This document shows, piece after piece, positions 1 to 9,081 of a DNA stretch of 64,000 nt. Under the pieces are notes generated by a model. The model saw only the letters and a list, made by a program, of their open reading frames with translations, did not search any database and was not told where the DNA came from. Within the stretch, counting starts at the first letter, position 1; every line of letters begins with the position of its first letter. The stretch spans positions 1 through 64,000 of the forward strand of contig NZ_NHSQ01000142.1 in the NCBI RefSeq assembly GCF_016653465.1, written 5' to 3'. Made by a program: the position numbers and the translations under genes. This stretch comes from Thiocystis minor. Lineage in GTDB: Bacteria > Pseudomonadota > Gammaproteobacteria > Chromatiales > Chromatiaceae.

Positions 1-64
1 GCTTGTTACGTTCGATCCGGGGATCTTCCAGGGACGCAAAATGCTCAAGAAGGCTGGCTGACAT
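1..64 (-). CDS. ISAs1-family transposase, N-terminal fragment (runs off window)
   Basis: Reading the minus strand from the ATG at 64, the first 21 residues include LLEHFASLEDPRIERNK, which matches from memory the start of ISAs1-family DDE transposases (the LEHF..LEDPR.ERNKLHPL type). The frame is open to the window edge, so only the N-terminus is visible and intactness cannot be judged. The enzyme would cut and join the ends of its own insertion sequence. The matching terminal sequence lies just upstream. Confidence 0.8.
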   Translation of the reverse strand, partial: MSASLLEHFASLEDPRIERNK

Positions 65-141
65 GAGAAACTCCGATAGTCGTTTCTCGCGATCATCCGT
101 CAACTACCCGAAAAACGGAATGTTTAAGCGCGCTCGCCCTG
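1..141 (-). mobile_element. End of an ISAs1-family insertion sequence
   Basis: The 77 bases upstream of the transposase start end, on the minus strand, with CAGGGCGAGCGCGCTTAAAC starting at 141. A terminal CAGGG is typical of ISAs1-family inverted repeats, so 141 is the likely outer end and bases from 142 on are target DNA. The other end lies outside the window, so the partner repeat and target duplication cannot be checked. Confidence 0.6.
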
Positions 142-545
142 GCCATCCAGGCTGGATTCAAGACTAAGACACGCTTCATAATCTTGACTCAGGGTAAATT
201 GACTCCGTGCGCTGCCTAGACATCTTGTGCTTTGCCCCAGTCAATGGACTTGACGGTGTGAAGCCTAGCAAGGATTGGCGCGGGATTCAACCGTCTTGTA
301 CCGCAAAGATCACACTAAACTTACCTAAACGTACCAAAAAACAACAGCCAAACGGACCTGAATGTACCAAAAAAACCACAGCCAAACTGGCTTCAACGTA
401 CCAAAAACATCACAGCCAAACTTTGAACCGGCGCACGCTTTGAGACGCCAGACCGGTGCGTGAACGCGCGACCACGACCAGCCGTCAGCCAGGGCCACGC
501 CATATCCTCCGGGCGGATCGCCCGACAGACTGGACAGAAAAACTC
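142..545. other. Intergenic stretch between the IS end and the first sulfotransferase
   Basis: No convincing gene is seen in these 404 bases. A 78-codon open frame at 207-443 is low-complexity, created by the short repeats at 331-421, and has no recognisable domain. The repeats are the only structured feature. Confidence 0.5.
331..421 (+). repeat. Three-copy 33-34 bp tandem repeat with GTACCAAAAAA...CAGCCAAAC core
   Basis: Cores of 23-24 bases lie at 331-353, 364-387 and 398-421. Each begins GTACCAAAAA and ends CAGCCAAAC, separated by variable 10-base spacers. The period is 33 then 34 bases, so it does not keep a reading frame, which argues against a coding repeat. The function is unknown. 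Confidence 0.75.
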
Positions 546-1220
546 ATGCTGTTGATTTCATTGCATCTACCCAAAACCGCCGGGACCAGTCTGCGCCATG
601 TGCTGGAGCAGCGATTCCAGACGGGTCTGCTTGCCGACTATGCGGATCGTCCGCTCATTACGCCTCGCCCGCATCGCGAGTGGCAGGCGCTGCGGGCCGC
701 GTGGCATCTCCAGCGCACTGGGCTGCCGCCACCGGTGCGCTGCGTCCATGGGCATTTTTTGCCGCTGAAGTATCGCTGGCTGGATTCGGCGCCGGTCTTT
801 GCGACCTGGCTGCGGGATCCCGTGGAGCGGCTGATCTCGCATTATCACTACTGGATGACGGCGACCGATCCCCGTGCTCTGCCGGCTTTGCAGCGGCGGG
901 TGGTCGAGCAGCAGTGGAGCCTGGAGCGATTTTGTCTGAGTCGGGAACTGCGTGATCTCTATCATCAATTTTTGTTTGGCTTTCCGGTGCGCCGATTCGC
1001 GTTTATCGGGCTGGTCGAGCGGATGGAGGCGGACTTCGCGGTATTCGAGCGGCGCTTTCTGGGGGAGGCGGGGCGGCTTGCTTTACCGCAGGTCAACGTC
1101 GGGCGCGCAGCGATCGGGACACGCTATCTCCAGGAGGGGCCGCTGCGCCGTCGCATCGAGGCCTTCCATCGCCGGGACGTTGAGTTGTATCAGGCGGTGG
1201 CGTCCGGGCACCTGCGCTGA
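546..1220 (+). CDS. Sulfotransferase family protein (Sulfotransfer_2 type)
   Basis: A 224-residue protein. HLPKTAGTSLRHVLE near the N-terminus is the P-loop-like 5'-phosphosulfate binding motif of PAPS-dependent sulfotransferases. WLRDPVERLISHYHYW about 70 residues later supplies the Arg and Ser of the 3'-phosphate site. This type transfers sulfate from PAPS to a sugar or glycan. I chose the ATG at 546 because the P-loop strand follows directly. An in-frame GTG at 456 would add 30 low-complexity residues. The gene converges on a GT4 gene 74 bases away, and two more sulfotransferase modules lie in the same island. The acceptor is unknown. Confidence 0.85.
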   Translation: MLLISLHLPKTAGTSLRHVLEQRFQTGLLADYADRPLITPRPHREWQALRAAWHLQRTGLPPPVRCVHGHFLPLKYRWLDSAPVFATWLRDPVERLISHYHYWMTATDPRALPALQRRVVEQQWSLERFCLSRELRDLYHQFLFGFPVRRFAFIGLVERMEADFAVFERRFLGEAGRLALPQVNVGRAAIGTRYLQEGPLRRRIEAFHRRDVELYQAVASGHLR

Positions 1221-1294
1221 GCGGGGGGGGGGCGCCTCGCCGGCGGGACGGGGTCGTTGGTCATGGCCAGCTTGAACTGGCGTTCAAGGGCGGT

Positions 1295-2383
1295 TCAGCG
1301 CGGTGGAATCAGCGTTTGTAGCGCCGCCCAGACCTGCTCGGTCGTGGTCTCCCAACTGAATCGCTGGAGCGTCTGCGGGCGCGCGATGTTTGCACGCAAG
1401 CGACCCTGATGCCGGATCACCTGGGCGAGGGCGTCGGTCAGGGCGGTGACATCGCCGGGTGGCGCCAGATAGCCGTTCTCGTCCGGGGTAATGAGGGCGG
1501 GGATTCCGCCCACCTGCGAGCCCACCACCGGACAGCCGGCGGCGAGTGCCTCAGCCAGCACCATGCCAAAGGATTCCGCGCTCGTGAGGCTCGGCAGCAC
1601 GGTGGCGAGGGCGGAGGCGTACTCATCGCCCAGTTTGCGCCGATCCTGGATCGTGCCCGGAAAGCGCGCGCCGGGATAGGCGCGGCGCGGGATGGCGCCC
1701 ACCGCGATCAGCTCCAGATCCGGCTGCGCGGCGCGCAGCCGACGCCAGGCGCGATACAGCACGTCAAAACCCTTGCCGGGCGCGTCGGCCTTGCCCACGA
1801 ATAACAGATAAGGCGGCGCGTCCGCGCGGCGCTGTCCCCGCGCGATGGCCGCATCGACCCCAGGCGGGGCGTAAAAGACGGGGAGGCGCTCCCATTCGGC
1901 CAGCCAGGGCGAGGCCGCGCGATAGGCGGGGCTGCTGATCAGCAGCGCACTGGCGCGGGCGATGGTACCGCGTCCGATGAGGCGGTAATACAGCTCGCCA
2001 AGCCGGCGCTTGAGCCATGCCGCGCCGGTCACGTCGCTGTGGTAGACCAGACAGACCGGAATTTTCAGCCGTGCGGCGCGGCGCACCGCGACATCGACCA
2101 GACCGGGCACGGTGAAGTGGGCATAGATGACATCGGGGCGCTGCGTATGCAGCAGGCGGTCGATCTGGCGCGGCCAGGCGGGATGATAGCCGCCGCTGAA
2201 GAGACGCCACGGCGGATGCAGGACGCTGGGATCTCCAGCATCGGCATGGAGAAAGGTCAGCTCCAAGCCGCGCTGACGCAGACGCGAGGCGGTTTCATGT
2301 AAATAGCGCTCGGCGCCGCCGACCTGCGGGTCGCCATACTCCGAGACGGTCAGTACTTTCAAGCCGTTTCCCGAAAAACTCAT
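1295..2383 (-). CDS. Glycosyltransferase family 4 (GT4)
   Basis: A 362-residue GT-B fold enzyme. The N-terminal half has GGAERYLHETASRLRQRG, the acceptor-side GG.E motif of GT4 proteins, and the middle has LLFVGKADAPGKGFDVL. The C-terminal half has SAESFGMVLAEALAAGCPVV, the E-x7-E nucleotide-sugar site. It should add a sugar to a lipid-linked or growing glycan on the cytoplasmic face of the membrane. It is the last gene of the minus-strand polysaccharide series and is separated from the next GT4 gene by a 185-base gap that contains a dispersed repeat. Donor and acceptor cannot be told from sequence. Confidence 0.9.
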   Translation of the reverse strand: MSFSGNGLKVLTVSEYGDPQVGGAERYLHETASRLRQRGLELTFLHADAGDPSVLHPPWRLFSGGYHPAWPRQIDRLLHTQRPDVIYAHFTVPGLVDVAVRRAARLKIPVCLVYHSDVTGAAWLKRRLGELYYRLIGRGTIARASALLISSPAYRAASPWLAEWERLPVFYAPPGVDAAIARGQRRADAPPYLLFVGKADAPGKGFDVLYRAWRRLRAAQPDLELIAVGAIPRRAYPGARFPGTIQDRRKLGDEYASALATVLPSLTSAESFGMVLAEALAAGCPVVGSQVGGIPALITPDENGYLAPPGDVTALTDALAQVIRHQGRLRANIARPQTLQRFSWETTTEQVWAALQTLIPPR

Positions 2384-2403
2384 GCCTGGGCGCGCCTTCG
2401 ATC

Positions 2404-2466
2404 GACAGGATTTTTCAGAATGGACAGGGTTTTTAATGAGTTGTTTTTAATCTTGTTCATCCTGTC
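2404..2466. repeat. GACAGGAT-type dispersed repeat
   Basis: The plus strand has GACAGGAT followed by a degenerate GGACAGGG, and then GTTCATCCTGTC, the inverted form, at 2455-2466. A related element with GACAGGATGAACAGGAT is at 40215-40251. Both copies are intergenic. Confidence 0.5.
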
Positions 2467-2568
2467 AAAAATCGGCGCTGGCATGACGGGTGCCGATGGC
2501 GCCTTTGCGGTTCAAAATGCCGGATTTCGGATGATCGTTCCGGCCGCTTGGCATCGCGCCGCTTCCGG

Positions 2569-3843
2569 TCAGTGCGAGACGCCAGTCATCAGCTCATGCA
2601 GACGCGCGGCCCCTGCGGCCCAGGAATACTCCTGCACCGACAGCGGCGATAAATCGAACGACGGATCGAGTGTGCCGTTACGCCAGCGCATCTGGAGTTC
2701 GCGAATGCTGGCGGCGATGGCCGAGGGGTCCGCCGCGACGCCTCGCCCATGGCGCGTGCTTTCCAGAAAGCCGGGCACCGGATCGGTCGGACTGCCCGCG
2801 ATGTGCAGGATCGGACGGCCCGCGCCGAGATATTCGTAGACCTTGCCGGGCACCTGATCGTCCTGACGGTTGCCGACATTCAGCAAGAGGTTGGCACGCC
2901 GTTGCAATGCCAGACAGACCGCGTGCGGACGTTTGCCGAGCAGCGTCACCCGCTCGCCGAGCTGACTCAGGGCGGCAACGAAAGGCCCCATGTCGCCCAC
3001 AAAGATCGTCTGCACGTTTTCCAGTCGAGCCAGCGCCTCGATCAGCGGCCCTGGTTCGCGAAAGCCTTGGTAAAACGTGCCCGTATACAAGAGCACGAAA
3101 CGGTCAGCCGGCCACGCGGGCGCGGGTTCCGTCTCGGTCAGCCGATCGCGATGATCGAAGCCCTGGCGAATCAGGAGCAATTTCTCGGGCGGCACACCAT
3201 GTCGCTCCGTCAGGCGCCAGGCGATGGGCTCGTTGGTCACCAGCAGGGCGTCGGCACGCTTGCAGACGCGACGCTCCAGCGCTCGGTCCAGGGCAACGCG
3301 CCAGCGCGGCGTATAGGGCGCGACCAGCGGATCGGCCAGATCGGCGATCCAGGGAATGCCCCAGTGTCGCTGGGCGCGCAAACCCAGCAGCAAATCGACT
3401 CCAGGCTCGTGCGAGCTGATGACCAGATCGTAGTGACGCTCGGCGTGCAACCGGCGTGCGGCGCGCCACGCGAAGGGCAGCCATTCGGTGCGGACATCGG
3501 GAATCAAGATCTGATCGAGCAGACGTCTTGCCGTTCGGTAGAGGCGCTCGGAGAGGGGTAACATCGGCGCTGGCTCGACTTGCCTGTTCTCGTCCACTGC
3601 GGCGCCTGCCCGTAAACGGGCCGCGAGCCAGCCTGAAAAGCCAATGAAGGGGCCTGGAAAACAGCGGTGGATGCAGACGTGTTTTTCGAAGGTTGGATCA
3701 TACCCCCAGAGGTTACGGAAAGAGGGGGTCAGGACATCGATCTCGACGCCCAGTCTGGCCAGTTCGTTGGCGAGGTAATACCAACGCAAGGACTGTGCGG
3801 CGAGGATGGGCGGGAATTCATAGGCAAAGAGCAGGACTCGCAT
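2569..3843 (-). CDS. Glycosyltransferase family 4 (GT4)
   Basis: The protein is 424 residues from MRVLLFAYEFPPILAAQS, a normal GT4 N-terminal strand and loop. An upstream in-frame start at 3906 would add 21 residues and is less likely. The N-terminal domain contains YDLVISSHEPGVDLLLG. The C-terminal domain has VLLYTGTFYQGFREPGPLI and PGKVYEYLGAGRPILHIAG, the K.YEY.GAG.P nucleotide-sugar loop. It is predicted to transfer an activated sugar during surface-glycan assembly. The gene starts 77 bases after the algJ-like stop codon and is clearly more GC-rich than the acetylation genes upstream, so the composition break falls here. Confidence 0.88.
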   Translation of the reverse strand: MRVLLFAYEFPPILAAQSLRWYYLANELARLGVEIDVLTPSFRNLWGYDPTFEKHVCIHRCFPGPFIGFSGWLAARLRAGAAVDENRQVEPAPMLPLSERLYRTARRLLDQILIPDVRTEWLPFAWRAARRLHAERHYDLVISSHEPGVDLLLGLRAQRHWGIPWIADLADPLVAPYTPRWRVALDRALERRVCKRADALLVTNEPIAWRLTERHGVPPEKLLLIRQGFDHRDRLTETEPAPAWPADRFVLLYTGTFYQGFREPGPLIEALARLENVQTIFVGDMGPFVAALSQLGERVTLLGKRPHAVCLALQRRANLLLNVGNRQDDQVPGKVYEYLGAGRPILHIAGSPTDPVPGFLESTRHGRGVAADPSAIAASIRELQMRWRNGTLDPSFDLSPLSVQEYSWAAGAARLHELMTGVSH

Positions 3844-3920
3844 GAGGAAATTAAACAATTTTATTACAAAAGCCAGCAGAAAAGCGTGGTCACCTGTGGC
3901 GAGCAAAAGATCATTATCTT

Positions 3921-5060
3921 TTACTCAGGAGGCGGCTGCTGGAACCAGTCTGACAAAGAATTCCGCTCAACAGAAGTAATAATAATATAATCTGGCTTGA
4001 ATGTGAGCACCATCTGTGAAAATATTTCTGAGGTTGCCTTATTGTAATGCAATTGAAGTATTTCGCTGAAAGTAGCAGCCATCAAAGGAGATATTTTTGT
4101 TCCAAATGAATCACGTAACCAAAGTAGGCGTGCCTTATTAAGTGCATTCGGTGATTTAACTAATATAGGTTTGGGTGATTCCTTTAATATTAAGTTGTTA
4201 GTCCGCGCCATGCTCTTTTTTGTCTGAAAGTTTATATGTTCGACAAATAAAGGCCGGCCAATATCTATTTTCATTGGCACCTCAATATCGCTTAAAATGT
4301 CCTTCATCCAAAGAAAACCAGCGATATCCCCACCAGGGATATCGCGTCTATCCATAAATCGCACATGATTTGGCGTCAACCACTGAATTCCTAAAAACCC
4401 CGATTTTCTGATCGTTTCCGCCAAATCAAGATAGGCTATCCATGCTCCAAAGCTATTCCAATGCGAATCGGTTCGATAGTAAAGCGACTTGCCATATTGT
4501 GATTTTGCCTCCAATAAAGCAGCTTTATTATCGATATAAATCGCTGGATTAACCCGTTCACGAAGCTTGTTTGTTGCATGATCTGCCACTGGCTTTGCCC
4601 ATTGGGGGAGATATTCAGGATAGATGGTGCTTTTGTCAGAAGCCAATTGGATGCGATACAATTTTACCCCGTTTTTTTTGAGCCAGAGCCACCAACTAGT
4701 GGTGTTAACTGCAATGCGGTTAATTTTGACAAGATTATCTTTCGTTGCCGATATTCTTTTAACTGTTATTGATTTGGCATAAGCGTCACCGAGAAAAAGC
4801 CAGCCCTCTCGGCCAATAACAAACTGCTTTGGGCTGATTGAGATCCCAAAATAATAACCTATTTTACCTAGCCATGGCATTAAAAAATCAATATTATAAA
4901 AACCCTTTCCTTGCCACATCTTGCTCTCTTTAAGCGTTGCGCTTGTCTCCTTTTTGCTGTATTTGACGACGTTTAAAGTCGCCAATGAAAAATTTAATGC
5001 TGGCACGACCATGATCGCAAAGCCAGTAATAAAAAAGAAAGCAATAACAGATCTTTTCAT
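3921..5060 (-). CDS. AlgJ/AlgX-like SGNH-fold polysaccharide O-acetyltransferase
   Basis: A 379-residue protein with an N-terminal membrane anchor (residues 5-27). It carries GREGWLFLGD, then YYRTDSHWNSFGAW with the Asp-x-His pair of the AlgJ/AlgX family, and LLWLRDSFGTKI with the catalytic Ser. In alginate biosynthesis such proteins act in the periplasm and transfer acetyl groups brought across by AlgI. The next gene upstream, ending 10 bases away, is an AlgI-type MBOAT protein, so the two form an acetylation pair. Codon use is AT-rich compared with the rest of the window, suggesting acquisition by transfer. The substrate is probably not alginate, since no alginate polymerase genes are present here. 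Confidence 0.85.
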   Translation of the reverse strand: MKRSVIAFFFITGFAIMVVPALNFSLATLNVVKYSKKETSATLKESKMWQGKGFYNIDFLMPWLGKIGYYFGISISPKQFVIGREGWLFLGDAYAKSITVKRISATKDNLVKINRIAVNTTSWWLWLKKNGVKLYRIQLASDKSTIYPEYLPQWAKPVADHATNKLRERVNPAIYIDNKAALLEAKSQYGKSLYYRTDSHWNSFGAWIAYLDLAETIRKSGFLGIQWLTPNHVRFMDRRDIPGGDIAGFLWMKDILSDIEVPMKIDIGRPLFVEHINFQTKKSMARTNNLILKESPKPILVKSPNALNKARLLWLRDSFGTKISPLMAATFSEILQLHYNKATSEIFSQMVLTFKPDYIIITSVERNSLSDWFQQPPPE

Positions 5061-5069
5061 GCGCCAAAC

Positions 5070-6572
5070 TCAAAAATTAAAATAAAGAAAAACGGTGCTA
5101 GTGGAAATCATCATTACATAAAAGGCGGCACTAAAAAGCAACGAGCAAGCTATTAGCTTAGCTGTTCGACGACTAGGCATTCTCATAAATTCCTGAGAAT
5201 TCATCTGTGAAATTATAATAAATGCTATTGTAATAGCGACGTAGCTTGGCAAATTAGCGGCTATTCCGCTTGGCAACAAAAAAGTTAGCTTGTCTATCAA
5301 TATCCCACCCCAAGCCAATCGCTCTGTAGGAATAATATTTACTGGAAAGTGTAGGATGGAATGCAGGTCTAGCATGCCAGTTAGCACTCGTAAAGCATCG
5401 GTCATCGATTCCGCGCGAAAAAAAATCCAAGTAGTATTAATAAAAAGAAAAGTAACTAACCAGGCCAGCCAGTTCGGCAACCGTCCTCCCATTTTTCTCC
5501 ATATCCTATGTATAATCAACGCAAATCCATGCAGCGACCCCCAGATGACAAACATCCAGCTAGCCCCGTGCCAAAGTCCACCTAACACGAAGGTAACAAA
5601 AAGATTGACATAAACTCGCCCAGTAGAACGGCGGTTTCCGCCCAATGGTATATATAAATAATCTTTAAGATAGCGGCTTAAGGTCATATGCCAGCGGTGC
5701 CAAAAGTCTTGGATATCCAAAGCTTTATATGGCGAATTAAAATTCAGCGGTAGCCAGATATTGAATAGTAATGCGGAGCCGATGGCCATGTCGCAATAGC
5801 CGCTGAAGTCGAAGTAAAGTTGAAAGGTATAAGATAAACTCGTTGCCCAAGCACTAAAAAAATCTAGATTACTATTACTATCGAAACCTAAATTAGCCCA
5901 AACCGCAAAGGTATCAGCGATAACTACTTTTTTAAAAAAACCGATACTGAAAATAAAAAAACCAGCAAAAAGATGTCGATAACGGATAGCCAACGTCCAC
6001 TTTGATTCAAATTGAGACATCATCTCTTTGTGATGAAGAATAGGCCCCGCAATTAAATGAGGGAAAAAAGTAACAAAAAGCATGTAATTTGTTAAGTTAT
6101 ATTCTTTTACTTTTCCTTGATAGCTGTCTACTAAATAAGCGATTTGTGTGAATGTAAAAAAACTCACACCTAACGGCAAAATAATATTTTGCAATTGCAC
6201 GTTTAAAGCAAAAGCTGTGCTCAGGTTATCCAGAAAAAAATTGGCATATTTATAATACCCTAGTAATCCAAGATTTGCCGCGATGCCAAAAGTTAGCAGT
6301 GTAGTTCGTGATAATTTTGGCTGTAGCGTTGAAATACCCTTATGAGCCATAGAGGGATCCGTCGCCAACACTGTACCGACTCCAAAATTAAATAAGATAG
6401 AACCTATTAGCAGCGGCAAATAAGCGATATTCCAGTACCCATAAAAGAAAAAACTCATGGCGACTAACCATATTTTAGCCGCAGGCACCATGCGATAATG
6501 GTTAAGCAAAAAGTAACCAAAAAAAGAGATTGGAAGAAAAATAAGAATGAATTCTGGGGAGCTGAAAATCAT
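5070..6572 (-). CDS. AlgI-type MBOAT O-acyltransferase
   Basis: A 500-residue multi-pass membrane protein of usual AlgI length. FHxxxH-like elements are absent, but the MBOAT core is clear: SYTFQLYFDFSGYCDMAIG, QDFWHRWHMTLSRYLKDY and VLGGLWHGASWMFVIWG with the invariant His. Family members take acetyl groups from a cytoplasmic donor and pass them across the membrane to a periplasmic transferase, here the adjacent AlgJ/AlgX-like protein. The start at 6572 gives the typical MIFSSPEFILIFLP N-terminus. The gene is AT-rich like its neighbours. Confidence 0.93.
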   Translation of the reverse strand: MIFSSPEFILIFLPISFFGYFLLNHYRMVPAAKIWLVAMSFFFYGYWNIAYLPLLIGSILFNFGVGTVLATDPSMAHKGISTLQPKLSRTTLLTFGIAANLGLLGYYKYANFFLDNLSTAFALNVQLQNIILPLGVSFFTFTQIAYLVDSYQGKVKEYNLTNYMLFVTFFPHLIAGPILHHKEMMSQFESKWTLAIRYRHLFAGFFIFSIGFFKKVVIADTFAVWANLGFDSNSNLDFFSAWATSLSYTFQLYFDFSGYCDMAIGSALLFNIWLPLNFNSPYKALDIQDFWHRWHMTLSRYLKDYLYIPLGGNRRSTGRVYVNLFVTFVLGGLWHGASWMFVIWGSLHGFALIIHRIWRKMGGRLPNWLAWLVTFLFINTTWIFFRAESMTDALRVLTGMLDLHSILHFPVNIIPTERLAWGGILIDKLTFLLPSGIAANLPSYVAITIAFIIISQMNSQEFMRMPSRRTAKLIACSLLFSAAFYVMMISTSTVFLYFNF

Positions 6573-6637
6573 CTAAAGATTATCCAAAATTGTTTTCCGA
6601 AAGCGTGGGCAGATTCGTTTTGAGGTTTAGGCAGCAT

Positions 6638-7816
6638 CTAACGCGCACGTAAAAACAAGACCCCGCGAACAAATTTCAATAGAGGACGTTCAAGGAATAA
6701 ATGAAAAAGCCAGCCACTAATAACGGCAATGACGCTTATGACGACAAAGAAAATCGCTATTGAAAACCCGTTATCAACTGTTACATGCTTCCTCAATATG
6801 AATATCAGGCCAAGCAGCAGGGGGTAATGAATTAGATAAATAGAATATGATGCATCGCCAAGTGAGGTGAGAATTTTTCTGTTCTGAATAAATGATTCAG
6901 CCCTATTCGATAGCGTAAAAAAAATCAACAGTGCGCCAGCGAGACCAAAACCAAAAAGCGGAATCCAATGAGTAAAATTTATAATTCCGCCGCCCCACAC
7001 CGCTAATGCCGTTGCGGAAAACAGGATAAGTCCCAATGTCCCAAGACTCCAAGCAAACCACTCTCGCCTGACAGTCTCAATATTTCGCATATGAATGAGC
7101 ATATAAGCGGTAAGCATGCCAATCCAGAAAAGAATGACATATTTACTGAAAACATAACGCGGGATAACGGGTATTTTAATCGAAAAAAACTGGGTCAATA
7201 AGACGCCTATTAGCCATAAGGATAATGCGAGGACGCCTAGCTTTCGGTTCAATATAAGGATAGAAAAAATAAAGTAAAAAAAAACTTCCATGGAAAGGGT
7301 CCAGCTGACGGGATTAATAAATTTCGGTGGCGGAAAAAATAAGTTAAGGTTCTGATAGATGAGCGTCGGCGTTATGTGTATCGGCATTATATTGATAACG
7401 AAAAGATACCAGAGCGAAATTAAAGTAAGCACTAGCCAATAATTCGGATAGATGCGTGAAAAACGCTTCTTTAAATAAGAAATTAACTTGGATGGACGGC
7501 CAATGTCATGATAATGAATGGTCACAATAATAAATCCACTCAACACAAAAAAAATATGAACTCCGGAAAAACCGAATAAAAAAAATCGGTTAAAAGGAGC
7601 CAAATTAAATTTGGAAGAACACAGCATAGTGGCGTGGAACAGAACAACTAAAATCGCCGCGACCCCGCGCAGAATCTGAATTGTATAAAGTTTATCCCCT
7701 CCCATTTTTGCATTGACTTGATTGTCCTTGACGCTTTGGCTGTCAATGTGGCTACCATCGACTTTGGTGAGCAGTCTTTTTTTATAATCATGATTTAATT
7801 CACAACTTGAATTCAT
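6638..7816 (-). CDS. Acyltransferase family 3 membrane protein (OafA/NodX type)
   Basis: About ten hydrophobic segments follow ILRGVAAILVVLFHATML, the Acyl_transf_3 start with the conserved R and H. SGVHIFFVLSGFIIV and KRFSRIYPNYWLVL come next, and SLGDASYSIYLIHYPLLL near the C-terminus is typical. It acylates sugars of surface glycans at the inner membrane. The frame is open further upstream into wecB (to 7990), but that extension reads as shadow sequence of wecB. I use the ATG at 7816; the ATG at 7705, closer to the first helix, is also possible. It is a second, independent acylation function besides AlgI/AlgJ. Confidence 0.87.
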   Translation of the reverse strand: MNSSCELNHDYKKRLLTKVDGSHIDSQSVKDNQVNAKMGGDKLYTIQILRGVAAILVVLFHATMLCSSKFNLAPFNRFFLFGFSGVHIFFVLSGFIIVTIHYHDIGRPSKLISYLKKRFSRIYPNYWLVLTLISLWYLFVINIMPIHITPTLIYQNLNLFFPPPKFINPVSWTLSMEVFFYFIFSILILNRKLGVLALSLWLIGVLLTQFFSIKIPVIPRYVFSKYVILFWIGMLTAYMLIHMRNIETVRREWFAWSLGTLGLILFSATALAVWGGGIINFTHWIPLFGFGLAGALLIFFTLSNRAESFIQNRKILTSLGDASYSIYLIHYPLLLGLIFILRKHVTVDNGFSIAIFFVVISVIAVISGWLFHLFLERPLLKFVRGVLFLRAR

Positions 7817-7850
7817 CGCGGTATCAACAAAATTGGACGAGAAGTAGTAG

Positions 7851-8951
7851 TCAAACAAACGAGGTGCGTAAAATTTCGCAAATCCGCGCGGCGGCCTTGC
7901 CGTCACCATAGGGCGACACGCCGCGCGCCATGGCGCGGTAGGCATCGGCATCATCGAGTAACCGCAGTGACTCCCGCACGATGGCGTCAAAGTCAGGCCC
8001 GACGAGTTTGACCACGCCTTCCGTTACCGCTTCCGGCCGCTCGGTCTCGCGCCGGAGCACCAGCACGGGTTTACCCAAGGCCGGCGCCTCTTCCTGCACG
8101 CCGCCGGAATCGCTCAAAATGAAGTGCGCCCGCTTCATCGCCGCGACAAACGGCAGATAATCCAGCGGCTCGCAGAGCTGGATGCGCGGATGACCGCCAA
8201 GCAGAGCGCAGGCGATTTCTTTCACGTTCGGATTGGGATGCACCGGATAGAGAAAGGTCACATCCTCGCGACGGTCAGCCAGATGACGGATGGCGCGGCA
8301 GATCTGTGCGAACGGCTCGCCGAAATTCTCGCGTCGATGCGCCGTCACCAGCACCAAACGCTGTCCCGACGGGATCGCGGGGGCGACGTCGTCGCAGCGT
8401 TCGGCAATATCGAGCAATGCGTCGATCACCGTGTTGCCGGTCACGAAGATCGCGTCTTCCGGCAGTGTCTCGGCTAACAGATTGCGTCGCGCCGACTCGG
8501 TCGGCGCAAAATGCCAGCGGGCGAGATTGCCGGCCACGATTCGGTTCATTTCCTCCGGAAAGGGATTGAACAGATCGCCGGTACGCAACCCGGCCTCCAC
8601 ATGACCGAAGGGGATGCGACGGTAGAAGGCCGCCAGCGCGGCGACCATCACCGTCGTCGTGTCGCCTTGAGCGAGAACGGCATCCGGCGCTTCGTCCTCG
8701 AAACAGGCGTCGAGGGCCGTCATCAGGCGCGCGGTCAGCGCCGGTAGGGTTTGATTGGGGCGCATGACATCGAGATCGATGTCGGGCACGATATCAAAGA
8801 GCGACAATACCTGATCCAGCATCTGTCGATGCTGGGCCGTGGCCAGTACGCGCACATTCACCCATGACGCTGCCTTCAATGCCAGGATGACCGGGGCCAT
8901 CTTGATGGCTTCCGGGCGGGTGCCGACGATGCAGAGAATCTTCTTTTTCAT
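7851..8951 (-). CDS. wecB: UDP-N-acetylglucosamine 2-epimerase, non-hydrolysing
   Basis: A 366-residue enzyme of standard length. It interconverts UDP-GlcNAc and UDP-ManNAc in the cytoplasm. Signatures are VGTRPEAIKMAPVI at the N-terminus, GDTTTVMVAALAAFYRRIPF, GHVEAGLRTGD, HRRENFGEPF and SDSGGVQEEAPALGKPVLVL. It is GC-rich, unlike the acyltransferase downstream and the sulfotransferase upstream. This suggests the island was assembled from pieces of different origin. No wecC (UDP-ManNAc dehydrogenase) is seen nearby, so the product may be used directly as ManNAc or oxidised by an enzyme encoded elsewhere. Confidence 0.95.
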   Translation of the reverse strand: MKKKILCIVGTRPEAIKMAPVILALKAASWVNVRVLATAQHRQMLDQVLSLFDIVPDIDLDVMRPNQTLPALTARLMTALDACFEDEAPDAVLAQGDTTTVMVAALAAFYRRIPFGHVEAGLRTGDLFNPFPEEMNRIVAGNLARWHFAPTESARRNLLAETLPEDAIFVTGNTVIDALLDIAERCDDVAPAIPSGQRLVLVTAHRRENFGEPFAQICRAIRHLADRREDVTFLYPVHPNPNVKEIACALLGGHPRIQLCEPLDYLPFVAAMKRAHFILSDSGGVQEEAPALGKPVLVLRRETERPEAVTEGVVKLVGPDFDAIVRESLRLLDDADAYRAMARGVSPYGDGKAAARICEILRTSFV

Positions 8952-9081
8952 GTGTGATTCTTAAATTTGCAACAGTAGAGACAGCCAGGATGAGTCAATG
9001 CCATTTGGCGACAGGAGTATGATCTTTTTCGCAGCGTCAATGTAAACCGTTTTAGTTACAAATGCGGCGAGAAAAGTCTGT

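Noticed and set aside
331-421. CRISPR array
   Set aside because: There are only three imperfect cores with 10-base spacers and no cas genes, unlike CRISPR repeats with about 30-base unique spacers.
207-443. A 78-codon frame at the left end
   Set aside because: It is produced by the short tandem repeats, whose 33/34 spacing does not preserve the frame.
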